A DNA stretch of 64,000 nucleotides from Lachnospiraceae bacterium MD308 (GTDB lineage: Bacteria > Bacillota > Clostridia > Lachnospirales > Lachnospiraceae), in NCBI GenBank assembly GCA_010206225.2, contig VIQU02000011.1, positions 31,900-95,899 on the forward strand, read 5' to 3'. Within the stretch, counting starts at the first letter, position 1. Every line of letters begins with the position of its first letter. This document shows positions 1-10,085 of the stretch, piece after piece. The position numbers and the translations under genes are program-made. The notes beneath the pieces were generated by a model. That model was given only the letters and a program-made list of their open reading frames with translations, was not told the DNA's origin and did no database searches.

Positions 1-856
1 AGATGAAAAGATAAAGAGAATCAGATTTGTGATCTTTAGACGAAACGGGCTGATTATTGATGACAGTCCTTTTCATCCGGCAGTGATCGAAGGAGTGGAA
101 AAGCAGGCGAAACTAATGGGGCTTGCAACCCTGTTCTGTTATGTTGATGTGAATGATCCGGAATATAATATGCAGCTTCGGGAGATTCTGTCGGATGAGG
201 AGAGTGCGGTGGTACTGCTTGGAACCGAGATGATGGAGGAGGATTTTGAACCTTACACTCATGCACAGAATAAGATTATTCTTTTGGATGGATGGAGCGA
301 CAGGTATTTTTTTGACAGTGTATTGATCAGTAATACGGATTCGGCAGCAAAAGCAGTGGAATATCTGGTGGAGCACGGACATAAGGAGATTGGATATATT
401 AGAGGGGATTTTCGGATACAGGCATTTCGGTATCGGGAGATTGGGTATAGACGAGTGATGACTGCTCATGGGCTGCCTGTCAGACCGGAATTTATTCCGA
501 CGGTAGGGACGAAGATGGAGACGTCATATGAAGGAATGAAGAAATATCTTGAGGGCAAACCTGCTTTGCCGTCGGCATTTTTTGTGGATAATGATACGAT
601 TGCGATAGGGGCGCTGCAGGCGCTTAAGGAATTTGGTTATGATATACCGGGGGATGTGTCTATCATTGGGTTTGACAATATTCCTTATGGCGCGGTATCA
701 GATCCGCCTCTTACGACGATTAATGTATATAAGCATGAGATGGGGGCTACAGCGGTGAGGGAGTTGCTTTATTCCATAGAGAGTCAGAGAACAATCAAGA
801 CAAAGATTCAGGTATGTACGGATTTTGTGGAACGGGGCAGCGTGCGACAGATATAG
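1..856 (+). CDS. LacI-family transcriptional regulator, 5' truncated by window edge
   Basis: The reading frame is open from base 2, so the gene starts before the window and lacks its N-terminal helix-turn-helix here. What remains is the periplasmic-binding-protein-like sensor domain of a LacI/GalR repressor, with the typical motifs FFVDNDTIAIGALQAL and DVSIIGFDNIPYG and a C-terminal CTDFVERGSV. It aligns along its whole length with the next gene (1209-2219), from about residue 45 of that protein to its end, so the two are tandem paralogues. It probably senses a sugar and controls this locus. The GTG at 29 is not the start, because the upstream codons also match the paralogue. Family assignment is sure; the ligand is unknown. 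Confidence 0.9.
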   Translation, partial: DEKIKRIRFVIFRRNGLIIDDSPFHPAVIEGVEKQAKLMGLATLFCYVDVNDPEYNMQLREILSDEESAVVLLGTEMMEEDFEPYTHAQNKIILLDGWSDRYFFDSVLISNTDSAAKAVEYLVEHGHKEIGYIRGDFRIQAFRYREIGYRRVMTAHGLPVRPEFIPTVGTKMETSYEGMKKYLEGKPALPSAFFVDNDTIAIGALQALKEFGYDIPGDVSIIGFDNIPYGAVSDPPLTTINVYKHEMGATAVRELLYSIESQRTIKTKIQVCTDFVERGSVRQI

Positions 857-975
857 GAACAGATATAAACATAATGCAAGCAATGATAAGAACTGAAAAC
901 TCTGCATAGAAATTGCGGGAGTAAATCGGTTCTTATTTTTTTGCTGTTGTTCCGGTATTTTATTTATATATCGCG

Positions 976-1021
976 TTTATAAAAATGTTTATATAAAAGT
1001 TCATGTAAACATTTTTATAAA
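976..1021. repeat. 16-bp inverted repeat, terminator or operator
   Basis: Left arm TTTATAAAAATGTTTA (976-991) is the exact reverse complement of the right arm at 1006-1021, with a 14-nt loop. The stem is AT-rich with no clear T-run of its own, so it is a weak terminator candidate. The halves (GTTTATA, TGTTTA) resemble the operator halves at 1163-1176, so a second LacI-family operator is equally possible. Confidence 0.5.
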
Positions 1022-1150
1022 ACACAAAAAGATATGAATAAAATGTAAATTAATAATAAATGAATTGTAAATAATAGACAAAAATTAGAAATAAAAACTA
1101 TGAAAAATAAACAAAATATAAATAAATACAAAATATTTTGGCAAAATATA

Positions 1151-1178
1151 TTGAAATATTTATATAAACGTTTATAAT
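1151..1178 (+). promoter_or_regulatory. sigma-A promoter of the sugar operon
   Basis: TTGAAA at 1151-1156 and TATAAT at 1173-1178 are separated by 16 bp. They lie 30 bp before the GTG start of the LacI-type gene at 1209. The spacer holds the palindromic operator at 1163-1176, so repressor binding would block polymerase directly. Transcription probably runs through the isomerase, transketolase and transporter genes. Confidence 0.6.
1163..1176. promoter_or_regulatory. LacI-family operator palindrome
   Basis: TATAAACGTTTATA is a perfect 14-bp palindrome centred on CG, the central dinucleotide typical of LacI/GalR operators. It overlaps the promoter spacer and the -10 element. It probably binds one or both of the flanking LacI-type regulators, giving autoregulation. 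Protein binding is inferred. Confidence 0.6.
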
Positions 1179-1208
1179 ATAAACATAAAAACAAAAGGCG
1201 GTGAAAAA

Positions 1209-2219
1209 GTGAAGGCCAGTATAAAACAGATAAGCCAGATGACAGGTTTTTCTCCTGCGACTGTATCGAACGCTTTAAACCGTAAGAGAGGTGTTAACAG
1301 AGAAACATCGGAAAAGATATTCAGGACAGCAGAGGAACTTGGTTATCAGCCGGAGAAGGTGATTACAAAGATTAAGTTTGTTACGTACCGGAAAAACGGT
1401 CTGATCATAGATAACAACCAGTTCTTCCCGTCGATGATAGAAGGTGTGGAAAGACAGGCGAAGGATCTGGGGTATGAGACGATCTTCAGCCGTCTGGATT
1501 ATGAAGATGACAGCTTTGAAGACAGGCTTAAGGAAGTTTTAGAAGATACAAGCTCGCTCATGATTCTTCTGGGAGCTGAGATGCTGGAGGAAGATTATCT
1601 TCTTTTCAAAGGTTACAAAGGGCATATCGTGCTTCTTGACGGATGGTCCGAGGATATGGGATTTGACGCGGTGATGATCAACAATACAGATTCCGTGTGT
1701 CACGCTATGGAGTATCTGGTGGAAAAGGGGCACAAAGAGATCGGGTATCTCAGGGGAAACTACCGGATAAAAGCGTTCCGCTACAGAGAATATGGATATA
1801 TACGGGTGCTTGAAAAGCACGGCCTTCCGATTCGGGAGGAATATCAGGTTACGATAGGCACGCAGCTTGAAAGCGCATATGAGGACATGAAAAGATACTT
1901 AGAGAGCAGCCCGAAGCTGGCGACAGCATATTTTGCGGATAATGATATTATAGCGATCGGAGCAATGCGGGCTTTGCAGGAGAAGGGCGTTCGTATTCCG
2001 GAGGATGTATCCATCATCGGGTTTGATGATATTCCGTTTAGCGTAGTACCTCATCCGGAGCTTACTACAATTCATGTGTTCAAACAGGATATGGGAGAGA
2101 CGGCAGTAAGAAGGGCTTTGGATTATATCAGATATCCGGGCAGACGGGAAAAGATGAAAATCCAGATTTGCACAAAGTTCATAGAACGGGGCAGTGTAAA
2201 GAATCTAAATATAGATTAG
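1209..2219 (+). CDS. LacI-family transcriptional regulator of the sugar operon
   Basis: Full-length 336-aa LacI/GalR repressor. Residues 4-26 form the helix-turn-helix (IKQISQMTGFSPATVSNAL), followed by the hinge region and a sugar-binding-protein-like sensor domain with FADNDIIAIGAM and SIIGFDDIPF motifs. The GTG start at 1209 follows a GGCGGTG ribosome site 6-13 nt upstream and gives the canonical N-terminus. The gene lies 47 bp before the isomerase gene and behind the promoter with the CG-centred palindrome, so it is probably autoregulated and controls the catabolic operon downstream. It is paralogous to the truncated gene at 1-856. The inducer is not known. Confidence 0.92.
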   Translation: MKASIKQISQMTGFSPATVSNALNRKRGVNRETSEKIFRTAEELGYQPEKVITKIKFVTYRKNGLIIDNNQFFPSMIEGVERQAKDLGYETIFSRLDYEDDSFEDRLKEVLEDTSSLMILLGAEMLEEDYLLFKGYKGHIVLLDGWSEDMGFDAVMINNTDSVCHAMEYLVEKGHKEIGYLRGNYRIKAFRYREYGYIRVLEKHGLPIREEYQVTIGTQLESAYEDMKRYLESSPKLATAYFADNDIIAIGAMRALQEKGVRIPEDVSIIGFDDIPFSVVPHPELTTIHVFKQDMGETAVRRALDYIRYPGRREKMKIQICTKFIERGSVKNLNID

Positions 2220-2266
2220 CACGTCGGATGACGCGCGGCTGGTAAACAAAAAAGGAGGAAGAAAGA

Positions 2267-3667
2267 ATGGCAACTATCAAACTGGGTTATGCACCGACAA
2301 GAAGAAGTATCTTCAGTGCGCCGGATGCGATTAAGTACAGAGGACTTACGGCCGACAGGCTCAGAGAACTTGGAATCAACTTTGTTGATATTGATGATAT
2401 CAATGAAGAAGGGCTTTTGTACGATGACAATGATATGAAGAAGATTGCGGCTAAATTCAAAGCAGAAAGGATCGACGGATTGTTCTTGCCTCACTGTAAT
2501 TTTGGTACAGAGTATCTGTGTGCAAGACTGGCGAAGGAACTGGATGTACCGGTGCTTTTGTGGGGACCGCTGGACGAGAGGCCTGAAGCGGACGGAACGA
2601 GACTTAGAGATACGCAATGCGGATTGTTTGCTACTGGAAAGGTACTCAGAAGATTTCAGGTTCCATTTACATATATGACGAACTGCAGATTGAATGATCC
2701 GGTATTTGAGAGAGGTTTAAGAGATTTTCTTGCAGTATGCAATGTAGTAAAAACCTTTAAGAATATTCGTATCTTACAGATTTCTACAAGACCATTTGAT
2801 TTCTGGACGACCATGTGCAATGAGGGAGAGCTTCTTGAGAAATTCAATATTCAGCTTTCGCCGATTCCGATGACGGAGCTTACGGAAGAGATGAAGGAAG
2901 TGAAGGAAGAAGGAAAGAAGCTTGCGGATATGATTGCATACATCAATGAAAATATGGATGTGAAGATTAAGGATCATGAAGTGGAAAATGTAGCGGCTCT
3001 GGCAGTAGCTATGGAGCAGCTGGTAGAGAAGTATGGCTGCAAGGCGGCGGCAATCCAGTGCTGGAATGCGCTTCAGACAGAGATCGGCATCATGCCATGC
3101 GCAGCCAACGCCATTTTAAATGAAAAGGGAATCCCGGTAGTCTGTGAGACAGATATTCATGGCGCCATCACAGCGCTCATGGTAGAGGCGGCAGGAATGG
3201 ACGAGACGAGAGGCTTTTTTGCAGACTGGACGATCCGTCATCCAGATATTGAGAACGGAGAGCTCTTGCAGCATTGCGGACCGTGGCCGATCTCTGTTGC
3301 ACAGGAGAAGCCGCAGCTTACTTATCCGCTGGCGTTCGACCATCCGGGCAGCCTGACAGCAGAAGCAAAGCACGGCGATGTAACGCTTTGCCGCTTTGAC
3401 GGGGATAACGGCGAGTATTCCCTTCTTCTTGGAAATGCAAAGGGTGTGGACGGACCGAAGGGCATGGGAACCTACCTCTGGGTAGAGGTTGAGAACATCA
3501 AGCGCCTTGAGGCGAAGATCGTGGAGGGACCGTATATTCACCACTGCGTAGGTATCCATAAGGATGTAGTGCCGGTATTATACGAGGCGTGCAAATATAT
3601 CGGCATTAAGCCGGACCTGTATGACCCGGTTGAAGAAGACGTAAAAGCATATCTAAGAGGAGAATGA
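2267..3667 (+). CDS. L-fucose/L-arabinose isomerase-family protein
   Basis: A 466-aa protein of the L-fucose isomerase-like superfamily, which interconverts aldoses and ketoses using a metal ion. The N-terminal half has the Rossmann-like domain expected of the family (CNFGTEYLCARLAKELDVPVL split around 80-100). The C-terminal half carries IQCWNAL, CETDIHGAIT and HHCVGIH-type stretches, where acidic and histidine residues should bind the metal. It starts at ATG 2267 after a strong AAAGGAGG site and ends 3 bp before the transketolase gene. In this operon it probably isomerises an imported pentose-like sugar before phosphorylation. It is distant from classical FucI or AraA, so the substrate should not be assumed to be fucose. 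Confidence 0.8.
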   Translation: MATIKLGYAPTRRSIFSAPDAIKYRGLTADRLRELGINFVDIDDINEEGLLYDDNDMKKIAAKFKAERIDGLFLPHCNFGTEYLCARLAKELDVPVLLWGPLDERPEADGTRLRDTQCGLFATGKVLRRFQVPFTYMTNCRLNDPVFERGLRDFLAVCNVVKTFKNIRILQISTRPFDFWTTMCNEGELLEKFNIQLSPIPMTELTEEMKEVKEEGKKLADMIAYINENMDVKIKDHEVENVAALAVAMEQLVEKYGCKAAAIQCWNALQTEIGIMPCAANAILNEKGIPVVCETDIHGAITALMVEAAGMDETRGFFADWTIRHPDIENGELLQHCGPWPISVAQEKPQLTYPLAFDHPGSLTAEAKHGDVTLCRFDGDNGEYSLLLGNAKGVDGPKGMGTYLWVEVENIKRLEAKIVEGPYIHHCVGIHKDVVPVLYEACKYIGIKPDLYDPVEEDVKAYLRGE

Positions 3668-3670
3668 TCT

Positions 3671-4504
3671 ATGGAAAATTTAAAAGCGTTAGCTTATGAG
3701 TTACGAGAGAATGTCATTGACATGATCGTAGAAGGCAAAGCCGGACATATCGGCGGTGACATGAGTGTTATGGAAATCCTGACAGAGATTTACTTTGACC
3801 AGATGAATATCAGTCCTGAGAATATGGATGATTCTGACAGAGATAAATTCATCATGAGCAAGGGGCATTCTGTGGAGGCATATTATGCGGTTCTGGCGGC
3901 AAAGGGATTCTTTGATATCAAGGATGTGATCGCGCAGTTCAGCAAGTTCGGCTCCAAATTTATCGGACATCCGAATAATAAGCTGCCGGGTATCGAGATG
4001 AACTCCGGTTCCTTAGGGCACGGACTTCCGGTAAGCGTCGGCATGGCTCTTGCGGGCAAGATGGATAACAAGGATTATAGAGTGTACACCGTCATGGGTG
4101 ACGGCGAGATCGCGGAAGGCTCTGTATGGGAAGGCGCGATGGCGGCAAGCCATTATAAGCTTGACAATCTCTGTGCGGTAGTAGACAGGAACCGCTTACA
4201 GATCTCCGGTAATACGGAAGATGTGATGGCGCACGATGACCTTCACGAGAGATGGAGTTCTTTCGGGTGGAACGTGATCGACGTTGCAGACGGCAATGAT
4301 ATAGACCAGCTAAAAAAAGCATTTGATACAGCAAAGGAAGTAAAGGGTAAACCAACAGTATTGATTGCGAATACGGTGAAAGGAAAAGGCTCTTCCATTA
4401 TGGAGAACAAAGCGAACTGGCACCATAAGGTTCCGAATGCAGAGGAACTTGAGCAGATAAGGAAAGACCTTGCAGAGAGGAAGGAGGAGGCGCTTCATGG
4501 CTAA
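3671..4504 (+). CDS. transketolase, N-terminal (thiamine diphosphate-binding) subunit
   Basis: A 277-aa protein covering the PP domain of transketolase. It has the GHP motif near residue 97 and the thiamine-diphosphate motif GDGEIAEGSVWEGA around 138-151, followed by the NRLQISGNT segment. The next gene supplies the pyrimidine domain, so the enzyme is the split two-subunit form common in Firmicutes. The ATG at 3671 follows AGAGGAG and lies 4 bp after the isomerase stop. The subunits overlap by 8 bp, indicating translational coupling. Sitting in a sugar operon rather than with general pentose-phosphate genes, it may act on a special ketose or ketose phosphate; this is inference. Confidence 0.93.
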   Translation: MENLKALAYELRENVIDMIVEGKAGHIGGDMSVMEILTEIYFDQMNISPENMDDSDRDKFIMSKGHSVEAYYAVLAAKGFFDIKDVIAQFSKFGSKFIGHPNNKLPGIEMNSGSLGHGLPVSVGMALAGKMDNKDYRVYTVMGDGEIAEGSVWEGAMAASHYKLDNLCAVVDRNRLQISGNTEDVMAHDDLHERWSSFGWNVIDVADGNDIDQLKKAFDTAKEVKGKPTVLIANTVKGKGSSIMENKANWHHKVPNAEELEQIRKDLAERKEEALHG

Positions 4505-5429
4505 GATTGCAAATAAACAGGTGATATGTGACATACTGGTAGAAGCAGGGAAAAAAGATAAGGATATCGTAGCGCTGTGCAGCGATTCCAGAGGAAGTGC
4601 ATCCTTCACGGGATTTGCCAATGAGCTGCCCGAGCAGTTCGTAGAGACGGGAATTGCAGAGCAGAATCTGGTAAGTATCTCTGCGGGACTTGCAAAGTGC
4701 GGGAAAAAGCCCTATGCAGCATCTCCGGCATGCTTTCTTTCTACAAGAAGCTACGAGCAGTGCAAGGTTGATGTGGCCTATTCCAACACCAATGTTAAGC
4801 TTGTAGGAATCAGCGGCGGCGTAAGCTATGGGGCATTAGGCATGAGTCATCATTCTGCACAGGATATTGCGGCGATGTCTGCGGTTCCGAACATGAGAGT
4901 GTACATCCCAAGTGACCATTTCCAGACAGAATGTCTGATGAAAGCTTTGATTGAGGATGACAAGCCTGCATATATCCGGGTAGGAAGAAATGCGGTTGAT
5001 GATGTGTATGAGGAGGGTAATGTACCCTTTGAGATGGATAAGGCAACGGTGATCTGCGAGGGCACAGATGTAGCTATTATCGCCTGTGGGGAAATGGTAA
5101 AGCCGGCGAAGGATGCGGCGGAGCTTTTAAAAGCTGAAGGGATCAGCGCAGGCGTTGTAGATATGTATTGCGTGAAGCCTCTTGATACAGAAGCTATCGT
5201 AAAAGCGGCAACAGGAGCGAAGGCGGTTGTTACAGTAGAAGAGCACGCTCCTTTCGGAGGGCTTGGCTCTATGGTAAGCCAGGTAGTAGGAAGTGAGTGC
5301 CCGAGGAAGGTTATCAATATCGCGCTTCCGGATGCGCCAGTCATCACCGGAACCTCAAAAGAAGTGTTTGATCACTATAAGATGAACGCTGAAGGAATTG
5401 CGGCGAAGGCAAAAGAGGCATTAAAGTAA
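4497..5429 (+). CDS. transketolase, C-terminal (pyrimidine-binding) subunit
   Basis: A 310-aa protein with the transketolase pyrimidine-binding domain, including the catalytic-glutamate motif GIAEQNLVSISAG near residue 55, followed by the C-terminal domain (VDMYCVKPLD, TVEEHAPFGGLG). I chose ATG 4497 because AAGGAGGAGG precedes it by 5-6 nt; a longer frame from 4470 is only coding overlap. It overlaps the N-terminal subunit gene by 8 bp. Together they should form a heterotetrameric transketolase that moves a two-carbon ketol unit. The next gene, 87 bp downstream, encodes the sugar-binding lipoprotein and may have extra expression signals in that gap. Confidence 0.93.
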   Translation: MAKIANKQVICDILVEAGKKDKDIVALCSDSRGSASFTGFANELPEQFVETGIAEQNLVSISAGLAKCGKKPYAASPACFLSTRSYEQCKVDVAYSNTNVKLVGISGGVSYGALGMSHHSAQDIAAMSAVPNMRVYIPSDHFQTECLMKALIEDDKPAYIRVGRNAVDDVYEEGNVPFEMDKATVICEGTDVAIIACGEMVKPAKDAAELLKAEGISAGVVDMYCVKPLDTEAIVKAATGAKAVVTVEEHAPFGGLGSMVSQVVGSECPRKVINIALPDAPVITGTSKEVFDHYKMNAEGIAAKAKEALK

Positions 5430-5495
5430 AAGACAGAAAAATAAATGATATTGGCAGGGAGAACCTGTTGATATAGAACAATTTAATACTTATAA

Positions 5496-6572
<1,077 letters not shown>

Positions 6573-6603
6573 TTTCAGTGAAATAAGCAGGTAAAATTAT
6601 CAC

Positions 6604-6674
6604 GGGGAGGCGCTGGTCAGGCGCTTCCTCACATACCATAGTATGCAAGAAAGGCTGCCGGTGGCAGGCTTTCT
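6604..6674 (+). promoter_or_regulatory. tandem intercistronic stem-loops after the binding-protein gene
   Basis: Two hairpins lie in the 202-bp gap. The first, 6604-6613 with 6621-6630, has 10 pairs including G-T wobbles. The second, 6648-6659 with 6663-6674, has 11 pairs, one mismatch and a 3-nt GGT loop. Neither is followed by a real T-run, so they are more likely to stabilise or partly terminate the upstream message than to be full terminators. The second resembles a hairpin at 57282-57307. Confidence 0.5.
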
Positions 6675-6774
6675 GTATGATAAGGGTAACTCTTTATGCA
6701 AATAGGTATTAATAATCTGGAAATAAGTATCCGGGGAAGGGTATTTAAATATAAGAGAAATAAAGGAGGCTGCT

Positions 6775-7428
6775 ATGAAAAGACGTGTAATAGCTCTTGG
6801 ACTTACGCTTGCGCTTGCGGCATCAACGATGCTTACGGGCTGCGGAATCGTTAAAGTCGTAAAAATCGGAGAAGAAGGTAAGTATACCGGAAATGTTGAA
6901 TTTAATGCGGGAGATGATGTTGCTGCCATTTGGGAGGCTTCCGCACTGCCAGAGATGAACGAAACGGCAGTTGATCTGACGGAATTCCTCACTCAGTCAA
7001 ATGGAGATCTGATAACGCTGGCAGATGAGTATGGAAAATATTCAATGGGAGATTCCGGAGAGCTGAGCTACGTGGTAAAGGGAACCGGAACTGTGGAGGA
7101 AATAAATACAGATTCTCAGGCAGGATTTATGACGGTGAAGCTTGACGGTTATACTGGCTCAGAAGCGGTAAAGATTCAGATTGGGCCTGTATACAAAGGT
7201 TCATCTATCCGTGACAGCTTAAGTTTTATCAAGTTCGGCGATTATAAAAATCAGGAGGAATGGGCTGCGGTATCCCAGAGTATCAATAAGGTAGTTGCAG
7301 ATGATGTAGTCGGACCAGCTGATCCGTCATCCTTACAGGGAAAGACCATTTCATTTGTGGGAGCATTTACAGTATCTTCCGGAAGTACGGACGTACTTAT
7401 CACACCGGTTGTACTGGAAGCAAAGTAG
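6775..7428 (+). CDS. DUF2291-family lipoprotein of sugar transport operon
   Basis: A 217-aa predicted lipoprotein with a signal peptide ending LTGC (lipidated Cys 23). The mature part fits the DUF2291 family, found almost only beside ribose-type ABC transporters; the motif KFGDYKNQEEWAAVSQSIN and the end TVSSGSTDVLITPVVLEA are visible. Its biochemical role is unknown. It probably works on the outer face of the membrane with the binding protein. AAAGGAGG precedes the ATG by 6-7 nt, and it sits between the binding-protein and ATPase genes, 31 bp from the latter. Confidence 0.8.
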   Translation: MKRRVIALGLTLALAASTMLTGCGIVKVVKIGEEGKYTGNVEFNAGDDVAAIWEASALPEMNETAVDLTEFLTQSNGDLITLADEYGKYSMGDSGELSYVVKGTGTVEEINTDSQAGFMTVKLDGYTGSEAVKIQIGPVYKGSSIRDSLSFIKFGDYKNQEEWAAVSQSINKVVADDVVGPADPSSLQGKTISFVGAFTVSSGSTDVLITPVVLEAK

Positions 7429-7459
7429 GACTGCAAAAACAAAAAGGAGATATTAGACT

Positions 7460-8998
7460 ATGGGTGAAGGATATAAGTGCAGGGAGGATGTATTTCTCCA
7501 TGCTGAAAAGATAAGTAAGATCTATCCCGGTACGAAAGCTCTCGATGAAGTATCCTTTGATCTGCTTAAAGGTAAGGTTAATGTATTGATCGGGGAGAAC
7601 GGCGCCGGAAAATCGACCCTGATGAAGATGATTGCCGGAATCGAACAGCCGAATGAAGGCAAGATGTATATCGGAGAGCAGGAAGTGTTCTTTAAGAATA
7701 CAACTGAGGCGAGAAAACATGGGATTGGAATTATTCATCAGGAATTAAGTCTGTTCCCTAATATGAATGTGTATCAAAATATTTACATGAACAAAGAAAA
7801 AACAAAGGGAAAATTTGCGCTGGATAATAAGCAGCACATAGAAGGAGCAAAAGCCGTTCTTGAAAGGTTGGAGCATCCGCTTGATCTGAATCAAAAGGTA
7901 GGAGAGCTTCGTGTAGGACAGCAACAGATGATTGAGATCGCAAGAAATCTTGTGGAGGATGATTTGAAGGTGCTGATCATGGATGAGCCGACTTCCTCCT
8001 TAAGCCAGCAGGAGGTTAAGGTTCTCTTTAAGATCATGAGAGAGCTTACGGCGGCAGGAATCTCCATTGTATATATTTCTCACAGACTGGAAGAGATCAT
8101 GGAGATCGGAGATCATGTTACCATTCTCCGTGACGGCAAATATGTTGCGGACTCTGATGTGAAGGATATTGATGTTCCGTGGATCGTGCATCAGATGACA
8201 GGCGGCGCCAAGTCTTACCCGAAGAGAGACAGGGAAGTGGACTGGTCTAAGGTGGAAAATGTGCTGGAGGTCAAGGATTTATGCCTTCCAAAGGCGGGAG
8301 GCGGATATCTGGTGGATCATCTTAACTTTGAACTGAAGAAGGGCGAGGTTCTAGGAATCTATGGTCTTATGGGAGCGGGCAGAAGCGAAGTGTTCGAATG
8401 TCTCATGGGCTTGCATCCGGAGCATACCGGAAAGATCACCATGGAAGGGAAAGAGATTAATATCAAGTCGATCAAACAGCAGATCGATAATGGTTTTGCC
8501 CTGATACCGGAGGATCGTCAGGCACAGGGGCTGGTGCAGACTCTGGACATTGAGAAGAACTGTTCATTGTCGGCGCTCACAAGATATAAAAAGGGTCCGT
8601 TCCTTGACTCTAAGCTGGAAGGCGAGAAGGTAGACGGGCAGATTAAAGACATACATATTAAAGTAGCAGACAAGACACTTCCGATTCTTTCCTTATCAGG
8701 CGGTAATCAGCAGAAAGTAGTTATCGGAAAAGGCATACTTACAACGCCGAAGATCCTGCTTATGGATGAGCCGAGCCGCGGTATTGATATCGGCGCTAAG
8801 ACAGAAGTGTTTGATATCATCAACAAATATGCGGAGGAAGGGCTTTCGATCATCGTTATTTCTTCTGAGCTGCAGGAGATCGTGGCCATCGCAGACCGCG
8901 TGATCGTATTGTCAAACGGCTTAAAGACCGGCGAATTCTTCGGCGATGAGATTGAGCAGGATACACTGGTACTGGCATCTTATAAAGGCCATCATTAA
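7460..8998 (+). CDS. sugar ABC transporter ATP-binding protein, double-domain (RbsA/MglA type)
   Basis: A 512-aa fused ATPase typical of ribose/xylose-type importers. Domain 1 has Walker A GENGAGKST near residue 45 and Walker B LIMDEPTSSLS near 172. Domain 2 has the degenerate P-loop GLMGAGRSE, the signature LSGGNQQK and Walker B LLMDEPSRGID near 435. It energises the permease encoded 24 bp downstream. The ATG at 7460 follows AAAAGGAG. The arrangement binding protein, DUF2291, ATPase, permease is complete and shows no defects. A ribose-like monosaccharide is the likely class of substrate. Confidence 0.95.
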   Translation: MGEGYKCREDVFLHAEKISKIYPGTKALDEVSFDLLKGKVNVLIGENGAGKSTLMKMIAGIEQPNEGKMYIGEQEVFFKNTTEARKHGIGIIHQELSLFPNMNVYQNIYMNKEKTKGKFALDNKQHIEGAKAVLERLEHPLDLNQKVGELRVGQQQMIEIARNLVEDDLKVLIMDEPTSSLSQQEVKVLFKIMRELTAAGISIVYISHRLEEIMEIGDHVTILRDGKYVADSDVKDIDVPWIVHQMTGGAKSYPKRDREVDWSKVENVLEVKDLCLPKAGGGYLVDHLNFELKKGEVLGIYGLMGAGRSEVFECLMGLHPEHTGKITMEGKEINIKSIKQQIDNGFALIPEDRQAQGLVQTLDIEKNCSLSALTRYKKGPFLDSKLEGEKVDGQIKDIHIKVADKTLPILSLSGGNQQKVVIGKGILTTPKILLMDEPSRGIDIGAKTEVFDIINKYAEEGLSIIVISSELQEIVAIADRVIVLSNGLKTGEFFGDEIEQDTLVLASYKGHH

Positions 8999-9022
8999 TA
9001 GAATAAGAAGGAGAGTTAAATT

Positions 9023-10075
9023 ATGGCAGCGAAACAAAATTCTGGAAATAACAAATTAGCGATGACCATATTAAAGGGTCGTACGTTTATCGTGTTGATC
9101 ATTCTGCTTATTTTCTTCAGTATTACAGCAGATAACTTTATGAGCGCAGGGGCGCTCCTTACGGTAGCAAAGCACGTTGCGCTTTATGGAATCCTTGCGA
9201 TCGGTATGACTTATGTTATCATTACAGGCGGTATCGACCTTTCCGTAGGTTCGGTAGCCGGTCTTGCGGGTATGATCGCAGGCGGTCTGATACAGGAGGG
9301 TATGACACTTAAGATGTTCGGGGTGACTTTGTATTTCAGCGTGCCGATGATCGTGTTGATCACGGTTCTTTTAGGAGCGCTGATGGGTATGATCAATGGT
9401 ATCGTTATCACGAAGTTTAATGTAGCGCCGTTTATCGCAACGCTGGGTACGATGTATATCTGGCGCGGGTTTGCAAATATCCGTTCCAACGGTGCTACTT
9501 TCTCAGAACTTGCAGGAAGTGAAGGACTTGGAAATACGGGTTTTGAAGTATTTGGACGTAACCTTGCAGGAACGGCTATTCCCTGCGGTGTACTGATCCT
9601 TGCGATCATCGCTGTAGTGGCAGGTCTTGTTCTTAAGAAAACACCGTTTGGATGGCACGTGCTTTCCATCGGCGGTAATGAGAAAGCATCCAAGCTTTCT
9701 GGTATTAAGGTTGACAAAGTAAAAATCTGGGTATATGCATTTTCTGGATTCTGCTCTGCGGTTGTAGGTATCATCGCAACCTCACAGCTCGTATCCGCAA
9801 CGCCAAAGACTGGTGAGTCATGGGAAATGAACGCTATCGCGGCATCCGTACTTGGGGGAACGTCTATGGCAGGCGGTGTTGGAACCATTGGTGGAACCAT
9901 CGTCGGCGCGTTTGTAATCGGCGTAATCAATGACGGTATGACAATGTGCGGTGTAACGGAATTCTGGCAGAAAATTATCAGAGGTCTTGTAATTATTATT
10001 GCGGTAATTATTGATCAGGTGCAGAGAAATCTGCAGGCAAAGATGGCATTGCAGGCACGTAACGAGAATAAATAA
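9023..10075 (+). CDS. sugar ABC transporter permease (RbsC type)
   Basis: A 350-aa integral membrane permease of the BPD_transp_2 family with about 8-10 hydrophobic helices. Family motifs include GMTYVIITGGIDLSVGS around residues 66-82 and AASVLGGTSMAGGVGTIGG near 275. It forms the membrane channel served by the lipoprotein at 5517 and the ATPase at 7460. AAGGAGAG precedes the ATG. A long near-palindrome begins 10 bp after its stop and separates the transport genes from rbsD. Confidence 0.94.
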   Translation: MAAKQNSGNNKLAMTILKGRTFIVLIILLIFFSITADNFMSAGALLTVAKHVALYGILAIGMTYVIITGGIDLSVGSVAGLAGMIAGGLIQEGMTLKMFGVTLYFSVPMIVLITVLLGALMGMINGIVITKFNVAPFIATLGTMYIWRGFANIRSNGATFSELAGSEGLGNTGFEVFGRNLAGTAIPCGVLILAIIAVVAGLVLKKTPFGWHVLSIGGNEKASKLSGIKVDKVKIWVYAFSGFCSAVVGIIATSQLVSATPKTGESWEMNAIAASVLGGTSMAGGVGTIGGTIVGAFVIGVINDGMTMCGVTEFWQKIIRGLVIIIAVIIDQVQRNLQAKMALQARNENK

Positions 10076-10085
10076 GGTTTGTGAG

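Larger units (their letters stand above)
857..1208. other. AT-rich regulatory intergenic region
   Basis: This 352-bp gap between the two LacI-type genes is very AT-rich, with long A-runs, and has no plausible gene. It contains a 16-bp-arm inverted repeat at 976-1021 and, just before the second regulator, a promoter with an embedded perfect palindrome. It is best read as terminator plus promoter/operator DNA for the sugar operon. Confidence 0.6.

Noticed and set aside
4850..5347. 165-aa minus-strand ORF opposite the transketolase C-terminal gene
   Set aside because: It is a shadow of a strongly supported gene, has no ribosome site, and its Ser/Ala/Thr-rich composition is what the antisense of this coding frame gives.
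3671..5429. Assignment of the split transketolase to the sulfoquinovose (sulfo-transketolase) pathway
   Set aside because: No sulfonate-processing or sulfo-sugar genes are present, and the neighbours (RbsD, two kinases, ribose-type importer) fit a phosphorylated pentose route better.
9211..9930. 239-aa minus-strand ORF opposite the sugar permease
   Set aside because: It is long only because the permease has few antisense stops. Composition is Pro/Thr/Ile-rich without any domain, and the plus-strand gene is certain.
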